Shown piece after piece: positions 24,611 to 32,125 of a DNA stretch of 32,125 bases. The notes under the pieces were generated by a model. That model made no database searches. It was not told where the DNA came from and worked only from the letters and a program-made list of their open reading frames with translations. Both the position numbers and the translations under genes were made by a program. Every line of letters starts with the position of its first letter. Positions within the stretch are counted from its first letter, which is position 1. Origin of the DNA: an endosymbiont of Lamellibrachia barhami (GTDB lineage Bacteria; Pseudomonadota; Gammaproteobacteria; Chromatiales; Chromatiaceae); assembly GCF_011947365.2 (NCBI RefSeq), contig NZ_JAAVSH020000001.1, positions 3,101,504 to 3,133,628 of the forward strand, written 5' to 3'.

Positions 24611-27367
24611 ATGTCTGAAATCAGTCGCACCGCCCTGTTCGGCAAACTCAACAGCGTCGGTTACAAGTCCATCGAAAGCGCCACAGTCTTCTGCAAGATG
24701 CGGGGCAACCCCTACGTGGAACTGGTGCACTGGATTCACCAGATTTTGCAACTGAAAGACTCCGACCTTCACCACATCATCAAGTATTTCAGCCTGGATC
24801 CCTCTCACTTGGTCAGGGACATCACCGAAATCCTGGACAGCCTGCCTCGCGGTTCCACCTCCATCTCCGACCTCTCCGCACACATCGAGGAAGCAGTGGA
24901 ACGGGGCTGGCTCTACGGCACGCTGATGTTCGGAGAATCCCAGGTGCGCACGGGTCATCTGGTGGTCGGCATCCTCAAGACCCGTAGCCTCACGCACGCT
25001 CTGAGCAGCATCTCCAAAGAGTTCCAGAAGCTCAAATTGGAGACCCTCACCGACCGATTCGACGAAGTGGTAGGCGACTCCCCTGAAGCGACCCTGCACG
25101 CCACGGACGGCTTCCAGGTGGGTGGCGGCGTTGCCCCCGGTGAGGCCAGCGGCGCCATCGCCCCGGCTCAGATGGGCAAGCAGGAGGCGCTAAACCAGTT
25201 CACCGTGGACCTCACCGCCGAGGCGGCATCCGGCAAGATGGATCCGATCGTCGGCCGCGACGAGGAGATACGCCAGATCATTGATATCCTCATGCGACGA
25301 CGCCAGAACAACCCAATCCTCACCGGTGAGGCTGGAGTGGGCAAGACCGCCGTGGTTGAAGGCTTCGCCCAGCACATTGCCGCTGGCGACGTTCCCCCCC
25401 CGCTGCAGAACGTCACCCTGCGCTCCCTGGACGTAGGTCTGTTACAGGCCGGCGCCAGCATGAAAGGTGAGTTTGAAAACCGCCTGAAACAGGTAATCGA
25501 AGAGGTACAGTCTTCTGAAAAACCGATCATCCTCTTCATCGACGAGGCCCACACCCTGGTGGGCGCCGGCGGCGCAGCTGGTACCGGCGATGCGGCCAAT
25601 CTGCTGAAACCGGCTCTGGCTCGCGGCACCCTGCGCACGGTGGCGGCCACCACCTGGGCCGAGTACAAGAAATACATCGAAAAAGATCCCGCCCTCACCC
25701 GCCGTTTTCAGGTGGTCCAGATAGACGAGCCATCGGAGGAGAAGGCCATCCTCATGATGCGGGGCATGGCAAGCACCATGGAGCACCACCACAAGGTGCA
25801 ACTGCTGGACGAGGCCCTGGAGGCATCGGTCAAACTCTCCCACCGTTACATCCCGGCGCGCCAACTGCCCGACAAGTCAGTGAGCCTGCTCGACACCGCC
25901 TGTGCCCGGGTGGCCATCAGCCAGTACGCAGTGCCTGCGGAGGTGGACGATTCGCGTAAGCGCATCCAGGCCCTGAAAACCGAACTCGAAATCATCGGAC
26001 GGGAGAAAAACGTCGGTATCGACACCACCGTACGGGAAACGGAGGCCAATGAGTCTCTGGCAGCAGAGGAAAAACGGCTGGAAGACCTGGACGAACGCTG
26101 GAACAACGAAAAAACACTGGTCGAACAGATCCTCGACATCCGGGGAAAACTACGGGCCACCACCCGCAAGGTGGAAGGTACCGACAGTGATTTAGAGAGA
26201 GCGGCGGATGCCGCAGCAGAAGATATCTCTGTCGAAGACACGACAGGCAGAGACGAAGAGGCCCTCTCCGACGAGGAACGTCAGGCGTTACTGACACGGC
26301 TGAAGGGACTGCAAAACGAACTCCACGAACTTCAGGGAGAGCATCCCCTCATCCTGCCCTCAGTGGACGGGCAAGCCGTCGCCTCGGTGGTTCAGGACTG
26401 GACAGGCATCCCCGTGGGCCGCATGGTCAAGAATGAGATAGAGACTATTCTTCATCTGGCAGACGCCCTGGAGCAGCGTATCATCGGCCAGCGCCACGCC
26501 CTGGAGATGATCACCCGCCGCATCCAGACCTCCCGCGCCAGCCTCGACAATCCGAACAAACCTATCGGTGTCTTCATGCTGGCAGGCACCTCCGGCGTAG
26601 GTAAGACTGAAACCGCCCTGGCCCTGGCCGAAACCCTCTATGGCGGTGAACAGAATATCATCACCATCAACATGAGCGAATACCAGGAGGCCCATACCGT
26701 ATCCACACTCAAGGGTGCCCCTCCCGGTTATGTCGGTTATGGCGAAGGTGGTGTGCTTACCGAAGCGGTGCGCCGCCGCCCCTACAGCGTGGTGCTGCTG
26801 GACGAGGTGGAGAAGGCCCACCCTGACGTGCACGAAATCTTCTTCCAGGTCTTCGACAAGGGATGGATGGAGGACGGCGAAGGCCGGGTGATCGACTTCA
26901 AGAACACCCTCATCCTGCTCACCACCAACGCCGGCACCGACCTGATTACCAATCTGTGTGCTGACCCGGAGCTGATGCCGGAACCCGAAGGCATCGCCAA
27001 GGCCCTGCGCGAACCACTGCTCAAGATCTTCCCGCCCGCCCTGCTCGGCCGTCTGGTGGTTATCCCCTTCTACCCGCTCAGCGACGAGGTGATCGGACTT
27101 ATCGCCAAACTGCAGCTTGGGCGCATTGAAAAACGCATCCGCGAGAATCACAAAATCCCCTTCAGCTACGACGACGACGTGATCAAACTCATCACCGACC
27201 GCTGTACCGAACTGGAGAGCGGCGGGCGCATGATCGATACGATCTTAACCAATACTGTGCTACCCACCATCAGCGAGGAATTGCTCAAGCGGATGATGGA
27301 AGCCAAGCCTATCGAACGGGTACATGTTGGCGTTGAGGGGGGTGAGTTTAGTTATGGGTTTGAGTAG
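24611..27367 (+). CDS. tssH: T6SS sheath-recycling ATPase TssH (ClpV)
   Basis: The protein has 918 residues. ATG 24611 with AAGGGG eight bases upstream is preferred to GTG 24566. The N-terminal ClpV domain (1-160) is followed by two AAA+ modules. Walker A is GEAGVGKT at 239-246 and GTSGVGKT at 659-666; Walker B motifs are ILFIDEAHTL and VVLLDEVEKAHPDV. A coiled middle region (about 430-560) is longer and more acidic than in plain ClpB, as in ClpV proteins. It ends with GGRMIDTILTNTVLP. ClpV pulls TssC out of contracted sheaths. The position after tssG matches clpV1 in HSI-I. Confidence 0.97.
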   Translation: MSEISRTALFGKLNSVGYKSIESATVFCKMRGNPYVELVHWIHQILQLKDSDLHHIIKYFSLDPSHLVRDITEILDSLPRGSTSISDLSAHIEEAVERGWLYGTLMFGESQVRTGHLVVGILKTRSLTHALSSISKEFQKLKLETLTDRFDEVVGDSPEATLHATDGFQVGGGVAPGEASGAIAPAQMGKQEALNQFTVDLTAEAASGKMDPIVGRDEEIRQIIDILMRRRQNNPILTGEAGVGKTAVVEGFAQHIAAGDVPPPLQNVTLRSLDVGLLQAGASMKGEFENRLKQVIEEVQSSEKPIILFIDEAHTLVGAGGAAGTGDAANLLKPALARGTLRTVAATTWAEYKKYIEKDPALTRRFQVVQIDEPSEEKAILMMRGMASTMEHHHKVQLLDEALEASVKLSHRYIPARQLPDKSVSLLDTACARVAISQYAVPAEVDDSRKRIQALKTELEIIGREKNVGIDTTVRETEANESLAAEEKRLEDLDERWNNEKTLVEQILDIRGKLRATTRKVEGTDSDLERAADAAAEDISVEDTTGRDEEALSDEERQALLTRLKGLQNELHELQGEHPLILPSVDGQAVASVVQDWTGIPVGRMVKNEIETILHLADALEQRIIGQRHALEMITRRIQTSRASLDNPNKPIGVFMLAGTSGVGKTETALALAETLYGGEQNIITINMSEYQEAHTVSTLKGAPPGYVGYGEGGVLTEAVRRRPYSVVLLDEVEKAHPDVHEIFFQVFDKGWMEDGEGRVIDFKNTLILLTTNAGTDLITNLCADPELMPEPEGIAKALREPLLKIFPPALLGRLVVIPFYPLSDEVIGLIAKLQLGRIEKRIRENHKIPFSYDDDVIKLITDRCTELESGGRMIDTILTNTVLPTISEELLKRMMEAKPIERVHVGVEGGEFSYGFE

Positions 27368-27443
27368 ATTGTTTATTGGAGTGAGTCTCGCTGGTTGCAA
27401 CTGAATTTAATCGAGTCTGAGCCTATTGATCGCTATTGATCGG

Positions 27444-27462
27444 TCCTATTGACGCATAGGAG
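27444..27462 (+). promoter_or_regulatory. Hairpin covering the ribosome site of the metallopeptidase gene
   Basis: TCCTAT (27444-27449) can pair with ATAGGA (27456-27461) around a six-base loop. The right arm contains most of AGGAG (27458-27462), the ribosome site nine bases before the ATG at 27472. Just upstream, CTATTGATCG-like units occur three times at 27423-27454. If the hairpin forms, it would lower translation. Confidence 0.4.
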
Positions 27463-27471
27463 TTTTTCGCC

Positions 27472-28176
27472 ATGCCGGATTACACAGAAAAGGAGCTCCA
27501 GACAGCTTTCGAGTATCTGAAGCACGAGGATATATTGAAGTACGTTCCCGTAGATAAGCTGGGGAACAAGAAGGATGCCCTTACCGCTCTCTGCACCATG
27601 CTGACCCTGGACATTGATGAACTGATGAAATCAGCGAAAGAGCTGAAAGAAGGAATTGCGACCATCAAGAATTTCAAGTACTACCTGAATCAGGGCCTTG
27701 GCAGGTACGGATCGGCAAAACCCTTCGAGAATATGGATGCAATCCTGGTGTCCAAAGGCATTGCACTAATGAAAGAGAGCTGCAGCAGCTTGAGTTATGC
27801 CAATCCTTCCAAGGCAATCCATACGACTGAGAACAAGAGTGGCACCATAAAGATTTCCTGTGATATCTACAGATGTGGAAAGTTCGTCACATTGTTCGCC
27901 CTGTGCCACGAAGCTGGGCATGCAGTAGACTATCCACTACGCAAAGCATTCCTTGCAATGCAGACCGCTATATATCCAGGCTTCACCGGGGCGGGCAAGG
28001 AGTACGAGCACTTTGCGGATCTCTTCGCAACTTCTTTCCTCATGTTTATAGAAAAAGACAAGACTGCCATACAGAATGCCGCAACGAAGATATTCGAAGA
28101 CGCCAACAACGATGGAGTTCATCCCTCGAAATCGGACCGAAGCTTAAAAGTGTCCACTCACATATCCAGCTACTGA
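27472..28176 (+). CDS. Putative zinc metallopeptidase, ImmA/IrrE-like motif
   Basis: This 234-residue protein has AGGAG nine bases before its ATG. The zincin signature is clear: His146-Glu147-x-x-His150 in CHEAGHAVD, with a downstream Glu179 in EHFADLFA, the spacing and E-x-x-A-x-x-F-A pattern seen in ImmA/IrrE-type (DUF955) peptidases. No signal peptide or membrane helix is present. The N-terminal 90 residues are helical and not recognised. Base composition is lower in G+C than the T6SS genes and a RAYT/REP-like palindrome follows, both hinting at acquisition. ImmA/IrrE enzymes cut repressors of mobile elements or stress genes. Its position next to tssH also allows a T6SS effector, but no immunity gene is visible. 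Confidence 0.65.
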   Translation: MPDYTEKELQTAFEYLKHEDILKYVPVDKLGNKKDALTALCTMLTLDIDELMKSAKELKEGIATIKNFKYYLNQGLGRYGSAKPFENMDAILVSKGIALMKESCSSLSYANPSKAIHTTENKSGTIKISCDIYRCGKFVTLFALCHEAGHAVDYPLRKAFLAMQTAIYPGFTGAGKEYEHFADLFATSFLMFIEKDKTAIQNAATKIFEDANNDGVHPSKSDRSLKVSTHISSY

Positions 28177-28185
28177 AGGATATTT

Positions 28186-28256
28186 GGGGTCAGAGTGAAA
28201 ATGGATATTTGAAGCAGCTCTACTGGTTAGGTAAGCAGGAATTTTTACTCTGACCC
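28186..28256. repeat. GGGTCAGAGT-type palindromic repeat
   Basis: GGGTCAGAGTGAAAA (28187-28201) pairs with TTTTTACTCTGACCC (28242-28256) with one mismatch. GGATATTT is repeated inside and GACCCTAAA recurs just downstream (28252 and 28271). GGGTCAGAGTAAA palindromes commonly accompany REP-associated Y1 transposases in Gammaproteobacteria; no such transposase is in the window. Confidence 0.75.
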
Positions 28257-28328
28257 TAAAGACCCAACATCGGACCCTAAACATCGCAGTTTTCCCATAT
28301 CCGGCGGGTTCTTTGTCAAATACCATTG

Positions 28329-28359
28329 TTGAAAATTTTCAGTAGAATAGTTGTTATAA
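28329..28359 (+). promoter_or_regulatory. Weak candidate promoter of the SNF2 helicase gene
   Basis: TTGAAA (28329-28334) and TTATAA (28354-28359) are 19 bases apart, longer than ideal. The surrounding stretch is AT-rich and lies about 35 bases before the ATG. No strong ribosome site precedes that ATG. Confidence 0.25.
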
Positions 28360-28392
28360 ATTCGTAAACCATCCATACGATACCTACCCATC

Positions 28393-29616
28393 ATGTCGAA
28401 AACAAAGAAACGCAATAAAAAATCCCAAAGACTGGCCCGGCCATCAGGCTGGTCAACCAGTGACGCAGATGAGATCGAACGCCGTCGTTTGCGCGGTCTG
28501 AATGAACCTTCACGGATTGAATCCCAAGCGCAGGACGACAATTTTTTCGGTGTCTACCAAGTCGACTCCAACAACGAGCAAACTTACCGTGTAGAGATTC
28601 GCTCACTTGCAGAACCCATCAATAGCTGCGACTGCCCCGACCACCGTATCAATGGCCTGGGCACCTGTAAGCATATCGAGGCAACGCTGAACCGGCTCCA
28701 GTACAGGCGCAAGCGCGCTTTCCAGAATGCGGCTGCCAAAGGCAGTCCATACATCGAAATCTTTCTGGACCGGCGGGACCACCAAGTCCGGATACGCTGG
28801 CCGGAAGGGGGCCATCGCCGTTCCAAGGCTCGGGATCTTATCACCCCCTTCTTTTCCAGCGACAACATTCTGGCAGGTAATCCCCTCGACACACTGCCTG
28901 CCATGCAACGGACAATTAACACCGCTCATCCAGCTGTCAGGCGCAGGTTTCGGAGTTCACATGAGTTGAATACCTGGCTCGATACACTGGACAGGAGCGC
29001 GCAACGGATCCGCAGCCGTCAACACTTCGAGACCGAGGTGGCAGCAGGAAATGCGAGCCTCGATCTTGTCAAGCACCCTCTCTACCCTTACCAGCAGGAA
29101 GGCATGCTGCACCTGGCATTCACCGGCCGTGCCCTGCTGGCGGACGAGATGGGCCTGGGCAAAACGGTGCAGGCAATCGCCGCCTGTGAGCTGCTGCGCC
29201 GTACCTCGGGCATCCGGCGGGTACTGGTAATCTCCCCCGCTTCGCTCAAGGGCGAATGGGAGGAACAGATCGACAAATTCACCAGCCTGCCTGCAAGCAT
29301 TATCCAGGGGACGCGTGCCAAACGTCTGCGCCAATACGAAGACCCCGCATTCTTCTCACTTGCCAACTATGAGCAGATTCGATCAGATGCAGAGGAGATC
29401 AATACCATCCTGATCCCGGATGTCATCATTCTGGATGAGGCTCAGCGCATCAAGAACTGGCAAACCAAGACGGCTATCTCAATCAAGCGCCTGAAAAGCC
29501 CCTACGCTTTTGTGCTTACCGGCACACCGATAGAGAACCGCATCGACGAGATCTACTCGATCATTCAGTTCCTCCGACCCACATATCTTCGGCCCCCTGT
29601 TCCGCTTCAACCGTGA
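28393..29616 (+). CDS. SWIM-SNF2 helicase, N-terminal fragment (frameshifted)
   Basis: The ORF encodes 407 residues; the last eight or nine follow a frameshift and are not native. A SWIM zinc finger is present at residues 79-94 (Cys79-x-Cys81, Cys92-x-His94). The SNF2 ATPase N-lobe follows: Walker A DEMGLGKT at 251-258, VLVISPASLKGEWEEQI, DEAQ at 348-351 and LTGTPIENRIDEIYSIIQFLRP. Near 29587 one extra T in the CTTCGG stretch shifts the frame. Without it the sequence would read YLGPLFRFNRDFY and continue into the C-terminal part. SWIM-SNF2 proteins remodel nucleoprotein or act in DNA repair; some relatives belong to phage-defence systems, but no other defence gene is adjacent except AbiEi. 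Confidence 0.8.
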   Translation: MSKTKKRNKKSQRLARPSGWSTSDADEIERRRLRGLNEPSRIESQAQDDNFFGVYQVDSNNEQTYRVEIRSLAEPINSCDCPDHRINGLGTCKHIEATLNRLQYRRKRAFQNAAAKGSPYIEIFLDRRDHQVRIRWPEGGHRRSKARDLITPFFSSDNILAGNPLDTLPAMQRTINTAHPAVRRRFRSSHELNTWLDTLDRSAQRIRSRQHFETEVAAGNASLDLVKHPLYPYQQEGMLHLAFTGRALLADEMGLGKTVQAIAACELLRRTSGIRRVLVISPASLKGEWEEQIDKFTSLPASIIQGTRAKRLRQYEDPAFFSLANYEQIRSDAEEINTILIPDVIILDEAQRIKNWQTKTAISIKRLKSPYAFVLTGTPIENRIDEIYSIIQFLRPTYLRPPVPLQP

Positions 29617-29695
29617 TTTTTACAAACTGGACGAAAAAGGGCGCGCCGTTGGCTATAGGAACCTCGATCAGCTGCATAAAAGACTGCGGCCCATC

Positions 29696-31177
29696 ATGCT
29701 GCGCCGACGTAAAGAGGAAGTAGAGGGGCAGCTGCCGGGTCGCACGATAAACACCTATTTCGTCCCCATGCACAAAGAGCAGGTGCTGCGCTACGGGGAG
29801 TATGAATCGAGAGTGGCGCGTCTTGCCGCTACGGCCAAAAAGAGGCCACTGAAAAAAGAGGAGATGGAACAGCTTCAACGCAATCTGGCCTGCATGCGCA
29901 TGCTCTGTGACACGCCCTATATTCTGGACCAGAATTGCCGCATTTCACCCAAGCTGAAGGAGCTTGGCAGCATCCTCCAGGAAATCATGGAAGATGGCGA
30001 CCACAAGATCATTATCTTTTCCGAGTGGGAGCGCATGCTGCAGCTGGTCCGATCACAGGCCGAGGAGATGGGGCTGCACTACGCTTTGCATACCGGCAAG
30101 ATCCCACAGCCAAAACGCCGTGAAGAGATCCGACGATTCAAGGACGATCCCGAGTGCCGATTATTCCTCTCCACCGACTCGGGCTCCGTAGGACTCAACC
30201 TGCAGGTGGCCGATGTAGTGATCAACCTGGATATGCCCTGGAATCCGGCAAAACTGGAACAACGCATCGCCCGTGCCTGGCGCAAACATCAGAAACGCCC
30301 GGTGCAGGTAATCAATCTTGTATCCAGAGACTCCATCGAACACCGCATGCTCTCTCTGCTGGAGCAGAAGCGTTCCCTGGCTGAAGGTGTGGTGGATGGT
30401 AAAGGCAAAAATGAAATGGATCTCCCCTCCGGTCGAGCCGCTTTTTTGGAACGAATCGATGCCCTGATAACGGGTGCGTCAAAAGAACCACAAATGCCAC
30501 CCAGCGATCCGCTCGATCGTCTGCGGGACAATATTCTTTCACAGTGGAGCCATCAACTGAAACTGATGGAACTGCACGGCGAGGGAACACAGCAGACTCT
30601 GCTGGTGGTGGCAGACCGGCTGAGCGACGCTCTGCAGAATGCCCTTACCCGGCAATTGCAAGAACAGTTCCCCGAGCAGACGCCGCAATTGAAACTGCTG
30701 GACCGGGATGCCTTCGCGACCATCCAGCAACTGATCGAAGCCGGCGTCTTGAACACCAACCAGGATACAGTCAGAACGGTGTACCGCGCCCCGGCCGCAG
30801 ATAAGCCAAAAGATGACGAACAATCAAAACATCTGACCGAGGCCCGCAACCGCCTGGCCCAGAGTGAACATAAACGGCGAATGGCGAAAGTGCTCACCGA
30901 AGGCGGTTTTTCAACAGAAGCACTCGCCCCGATGCGTGAGGCCGTGGAGACAGCCTTGCACGCCCTGCTCTTTTGGCGGGGTCACGACACTGAAAACCCA
31001 CCAGCCCAGGAACTGATCGAGTCAACGCTAGTACAGACGAACCTGCTGCCAGCCGAAACTTTATCCCTGATCGCCCGTCTGCGGGAGGATCAACCCGGGG
31101 TGGATGAAGCTCAAGCGGACAATCTTATCAGACAAAGCGACGAGCTTCTTTCGCAGGCTGCTTCTGTCCTGGAGTAG
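29696..31177 (+). CDS. SWIM-SNF2 helicase, C-terminal fragment (frameshifted)
   Basis: This reading frame really begins at 29591 (GPLFRFNRDFYKLDEKG and on). The ATG at 29696 is only the first in-frame ATG and falls inside a conserved block (IMLRRRKEEV). The SNF2 C-lobe is complete: KIIIFSEWERMLQLV, LFLSTDSGSVGLNLQVADVVINLDMPWNPAKLEQRIARAWR with the motif VI arginines, and NLVSRDSIEHRMLSLLEQK. A C-terminal helical region of about 250 residues follows. Joined with 28393-29590 it would give about 927 residues. Both halves are otherwise undamaged, so the break is either recent or a sequencing error. Confidence 0.8.
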   Translation: MLRRRKEEVEGQLPGRTINTYFVPMHKEQVLRYGEYESRVARLAATAKKRPLKKEEMEQLQRNLACMRMLCDTPYILDQNCRISPKLKELGSILQEIMEDGDHKIIIFSEWERMLQLVRSQAEEMGLHYALHTGKIPQPKRREEIRRFKDDPECRLFLSTDSGSVGLNLQVADVVINLDMPWNPAKLEQRIARAWRKHQKRPVQVINLVSRDSIEHRMLSLLEQKRSLAEGVVDGKGKNEMDLPSGRAAFLERIDALITGASKEPQMPPSDPLDRLRDNILSQWSHQLKLMELHGEGTQQTLLVVADRLSDALQNALTRQLQEQFPEQTPQLKLLDRDAFATIQQLIEAGVLNTNQDTVRTVYRAPAADKPKDDEQSKHLTEARNRLAQSEHKRRMAKVLTEGGFSTEALAPMREAVETALHALLFWRGHDTENPPAQELIESTLVQTNLLPAETLSLIARLREDQPGVDEAQADNLIRQSDELLSQAASVLE

Positions 31178-31219
31178 ACTAAACGAGACTGACATTCAGT
31201 ACTTACCGGGAAAGCATCC

Positions 31220-31360
31220 GTGGCCAAATCGAAACGACAGGGTTCTAACAAGGATCGACAGTGGGTCGAGGCCAAACGACGCTGCCGCTTCAGCAGGCAT
31301 GAAGATTTCGAGCTGAATGCCTCTGCGCTGGCACCAGAGAGGAGTATCCCCCTCGTATGA
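31220..31360 (+). CDS. Small basic protein of unknown function
   Basis: This is a 46-residue ORF with a GTG start and GGGAAAG seven bases upstream. It begins AKSKRQGSNKDRQWVEAKRRC and is strongly basic in its first half. The start resembles small proteins of about 60-75 residues with a KDRxWxxAKRRC-like opening, and this one may be shortened. It follows the helicase gene by 42 bases on the same strand. Function unknown; it could be chance. Confidence 0.4.
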   Translation: MAKSKRQGSNKDRQWVEAKRRCRFSRHEDFELNASALAPERSIPLV

Positions 31361-31381
31361 ATATGCAAAGCAAGTCATGAG

Positions 31382-31403
31382 GGAGTAGTTAAACTTTAAC
31401 TCC
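31382..31403. promoter_or_regulatory. Imperfect palindrome upstream of the AbiEi gene, possible operator
   Basis: GGAGTAGTTAAA faces TTTAACTCC around a single central C. A second short palindrome, AATGT-A-ACATT, lies at 31487-31497, just before the start codon and over a possible -10 box (TAACAT, 31491-31496; TTGTAT at 31467-31472). AbiEi antitoxins are known to bind inverted repeats in their own promoter, so both are candidate sites. Confidence 0.35.
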
Positions 31404-31505
31404 TATTAACTATACCGATGACCACCCCCGGTCTTTCTACCTGCCTGTGTTACAATTCCTCGGGCTTTGTATATTTTTTCCTATGTAATGTAACATTCAT
31501 ACTTA

Positions 31506-32114
31506 ATGACTCAAACAACACAGACAGACAAAGTGCTGGAACTGGTACAAAAGGAAGGGGTTCTGCGTCCCCGGGACCTCGATCCTTACGGCATCCCACG
31601 GATCTATCTCAGTAGGCTCCATGCAGCCGGTAAGGTGCAACGAATCAGTAGGGGACTCTACGTGCTTTCTGACACTAACGTGAGCGAGCACCGCTCTCTG
31701 GCCGAGGCCTGCAAACGCGTACCGAAAGGGGTGGTTTGTCTCCTGTCTGCGCTTCGATTTCATGAACTCACCACACAGTCACCCTTCGAAGTCTGGCTGG
31801 CCATTGGTGAGAAGGCCTGGCGGCCACGTATGGAGTACCCTCCTCTACGTATTGTCCGTTTCTCTTCGGCAGCGCTCGATGCTGGCGTGGAGGAGCACCG
31901 GATTGAGGGGGTAGTCGTACCCGTATTCACACCAGCAAAGACTGTGGCCGATTGCTTCAAGTATCGAAATAAAATTGGGCTGGATGTTTCCATCGAGGCA
32001 CTCAGGGAATGCTGGCGGTCGCGGCGCTGCACCATGGATGACCTCTGGCAATACGCTAAGGTTTGCCGTGTTCAGAACGTCATGCGGCCCTATCTGGAAT
32101 CGCTTGCGACATGA
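31506..32114 (+). CDS. AbiEi-type antitoxin / transcriptional regulator (type IV toxin-antitoxin)
   Basis: The 202-residue protein has the AbiEi layout: an N-terminal winged helix (DKVLELVQKEGVLRPRDLDPYGIPRIYLSRLHAAGKVQRISRGLYVL), then the AbiEi core (SLAEACKRVPKGVVCLLSALRFHELTTQSPFEVWLAI, RIVRFSSAALDAGVEEHRIEGVVVPVFTPAKTVADCFKYRNKIG). AbiE systems pair this repressor with an AbiEii nucleotidyltransferase toxin and can cause abortive phage infection. A four-base ATGA overlap at the stop points to a following gene. The ATG has no clear ribosome site and may be leaderless. An alternative is a solitary AbiEi-like regulator. Confidence 0.85.
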   Translation: MTQTTQTDKVLELVQKEGVLRPRDLDPYGIPRIYLSRLHAAGKVQRISRGLYVLSDTNVSEHRSLAEACKRVPKGVVCLLSALRFHELTTQSPFEVWLAIGEKAWRPRMEYPPLRIVRFSSAALDAGVEEHRIEGVVVPVFTPAKTVADCFKYRNKIGLDVSIEALRECWRSRRCTMDDLWQYAKVCRVQNVMRPYLESLAT

Positions 32115-32125
32115 TAGGTAACACC
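32111..32125 (+). CDS. Start of a downstream gene, probable AbiEii toxin (cut by window end)
   Basis: ATG at 32111 overlaps the antitoxin stop in ATGA and reads MIGNT before the window ends. Five codons cannot identify a family. The call rests on the usual abiEi-abiEii gene order with overlapping genes. Confidence 0.35.

Noticed and set aside
26360-27151. - strand ORF of 263 codons opposite tssH
   Set aside because: Antisense to the second AAA+ module of ClpV; a shadow.
27422-27454. Three short CTATTGATCG-like units as a CRISPR array
   Set aside because: The units are about ten bases long and almost adjacent, with no spacers of the right size.

Overview
The window looks like a gammaproteobacterial chromosome segment of moderate to high GC. 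It carries a type VI secretion system (T6SS), intergenic palindromes of the REP type, and a codon style resembling sulfur-oxidising or Chromatiales-like lineages. The class is a confident guess; anything finer is not.

Layout. (1) 1-2577: the 3' end of a GH63/MGH1-like glycoside hydrolase, then a membrane-anchored FMN-binding glutamate-synthase-like protein. (2) 2613-10681: an accessory block on the + strand. It holds a secreted caspase-like peptidase, a transmembrane Ser/Thr kinase, a CsgG-like exported protein, a PAAR spike-tip protein and a Trm112/SAM methyltransferase. A tandem duplication (6452-8198 and 8199-10002) has produced a second PAAR gene, a truncated methyltransferase and a decayed csgG-like 3' end. 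(3) 10679-12966: a cluster of inverted repeats, then two - strand genes, an EagR/DUF1795-type chaperone candidate and a TssB-TssC fusion-like protein. (4) 13115-15799: VgrG and a small conserved protein. (5) 16291-27367: the T6SS core tssA-tssB-tssC-hcp-tagJ-tssE-tssF-tssG-tssH, the same order as Pseudomonas aeruginosa HSI-I. (6) 27472-32125: accessory genes of more foreign look. These are an ImmA/IrrE-like zinc metallopeptidase, a SWIM-SNF2 helicase split by one frameshift, a small ORF, and an AbiEi-type antitoxin whose toxin partner starts at the window edge.

How it works together. TssB/TssC form the contractile sheath, and TssA, E, F and G contribute to assembly and baseplate. Hcp, VgrG and PAAR form the expelled tube and tip, TssH (ClpV) recycles the sheath, and TagJ is its accessory factor. 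The kinase fits the threonine-phosphorylation control known for HSI-I-type systems. The membrane complex and connector (TssJ, TssK, TssL, TssM), an FHA protein and a PppA phosphatase are not in the window, so they must lie elsewhere or the locus is incomplete.

The most unusual items are the divergently encoded TssB-TssC fusion that lacks the TssC C-terminal region, the duplicated PAAR-methyltransferase pair, and the caspase/kinase/CsgG-like block beside a T6SS.
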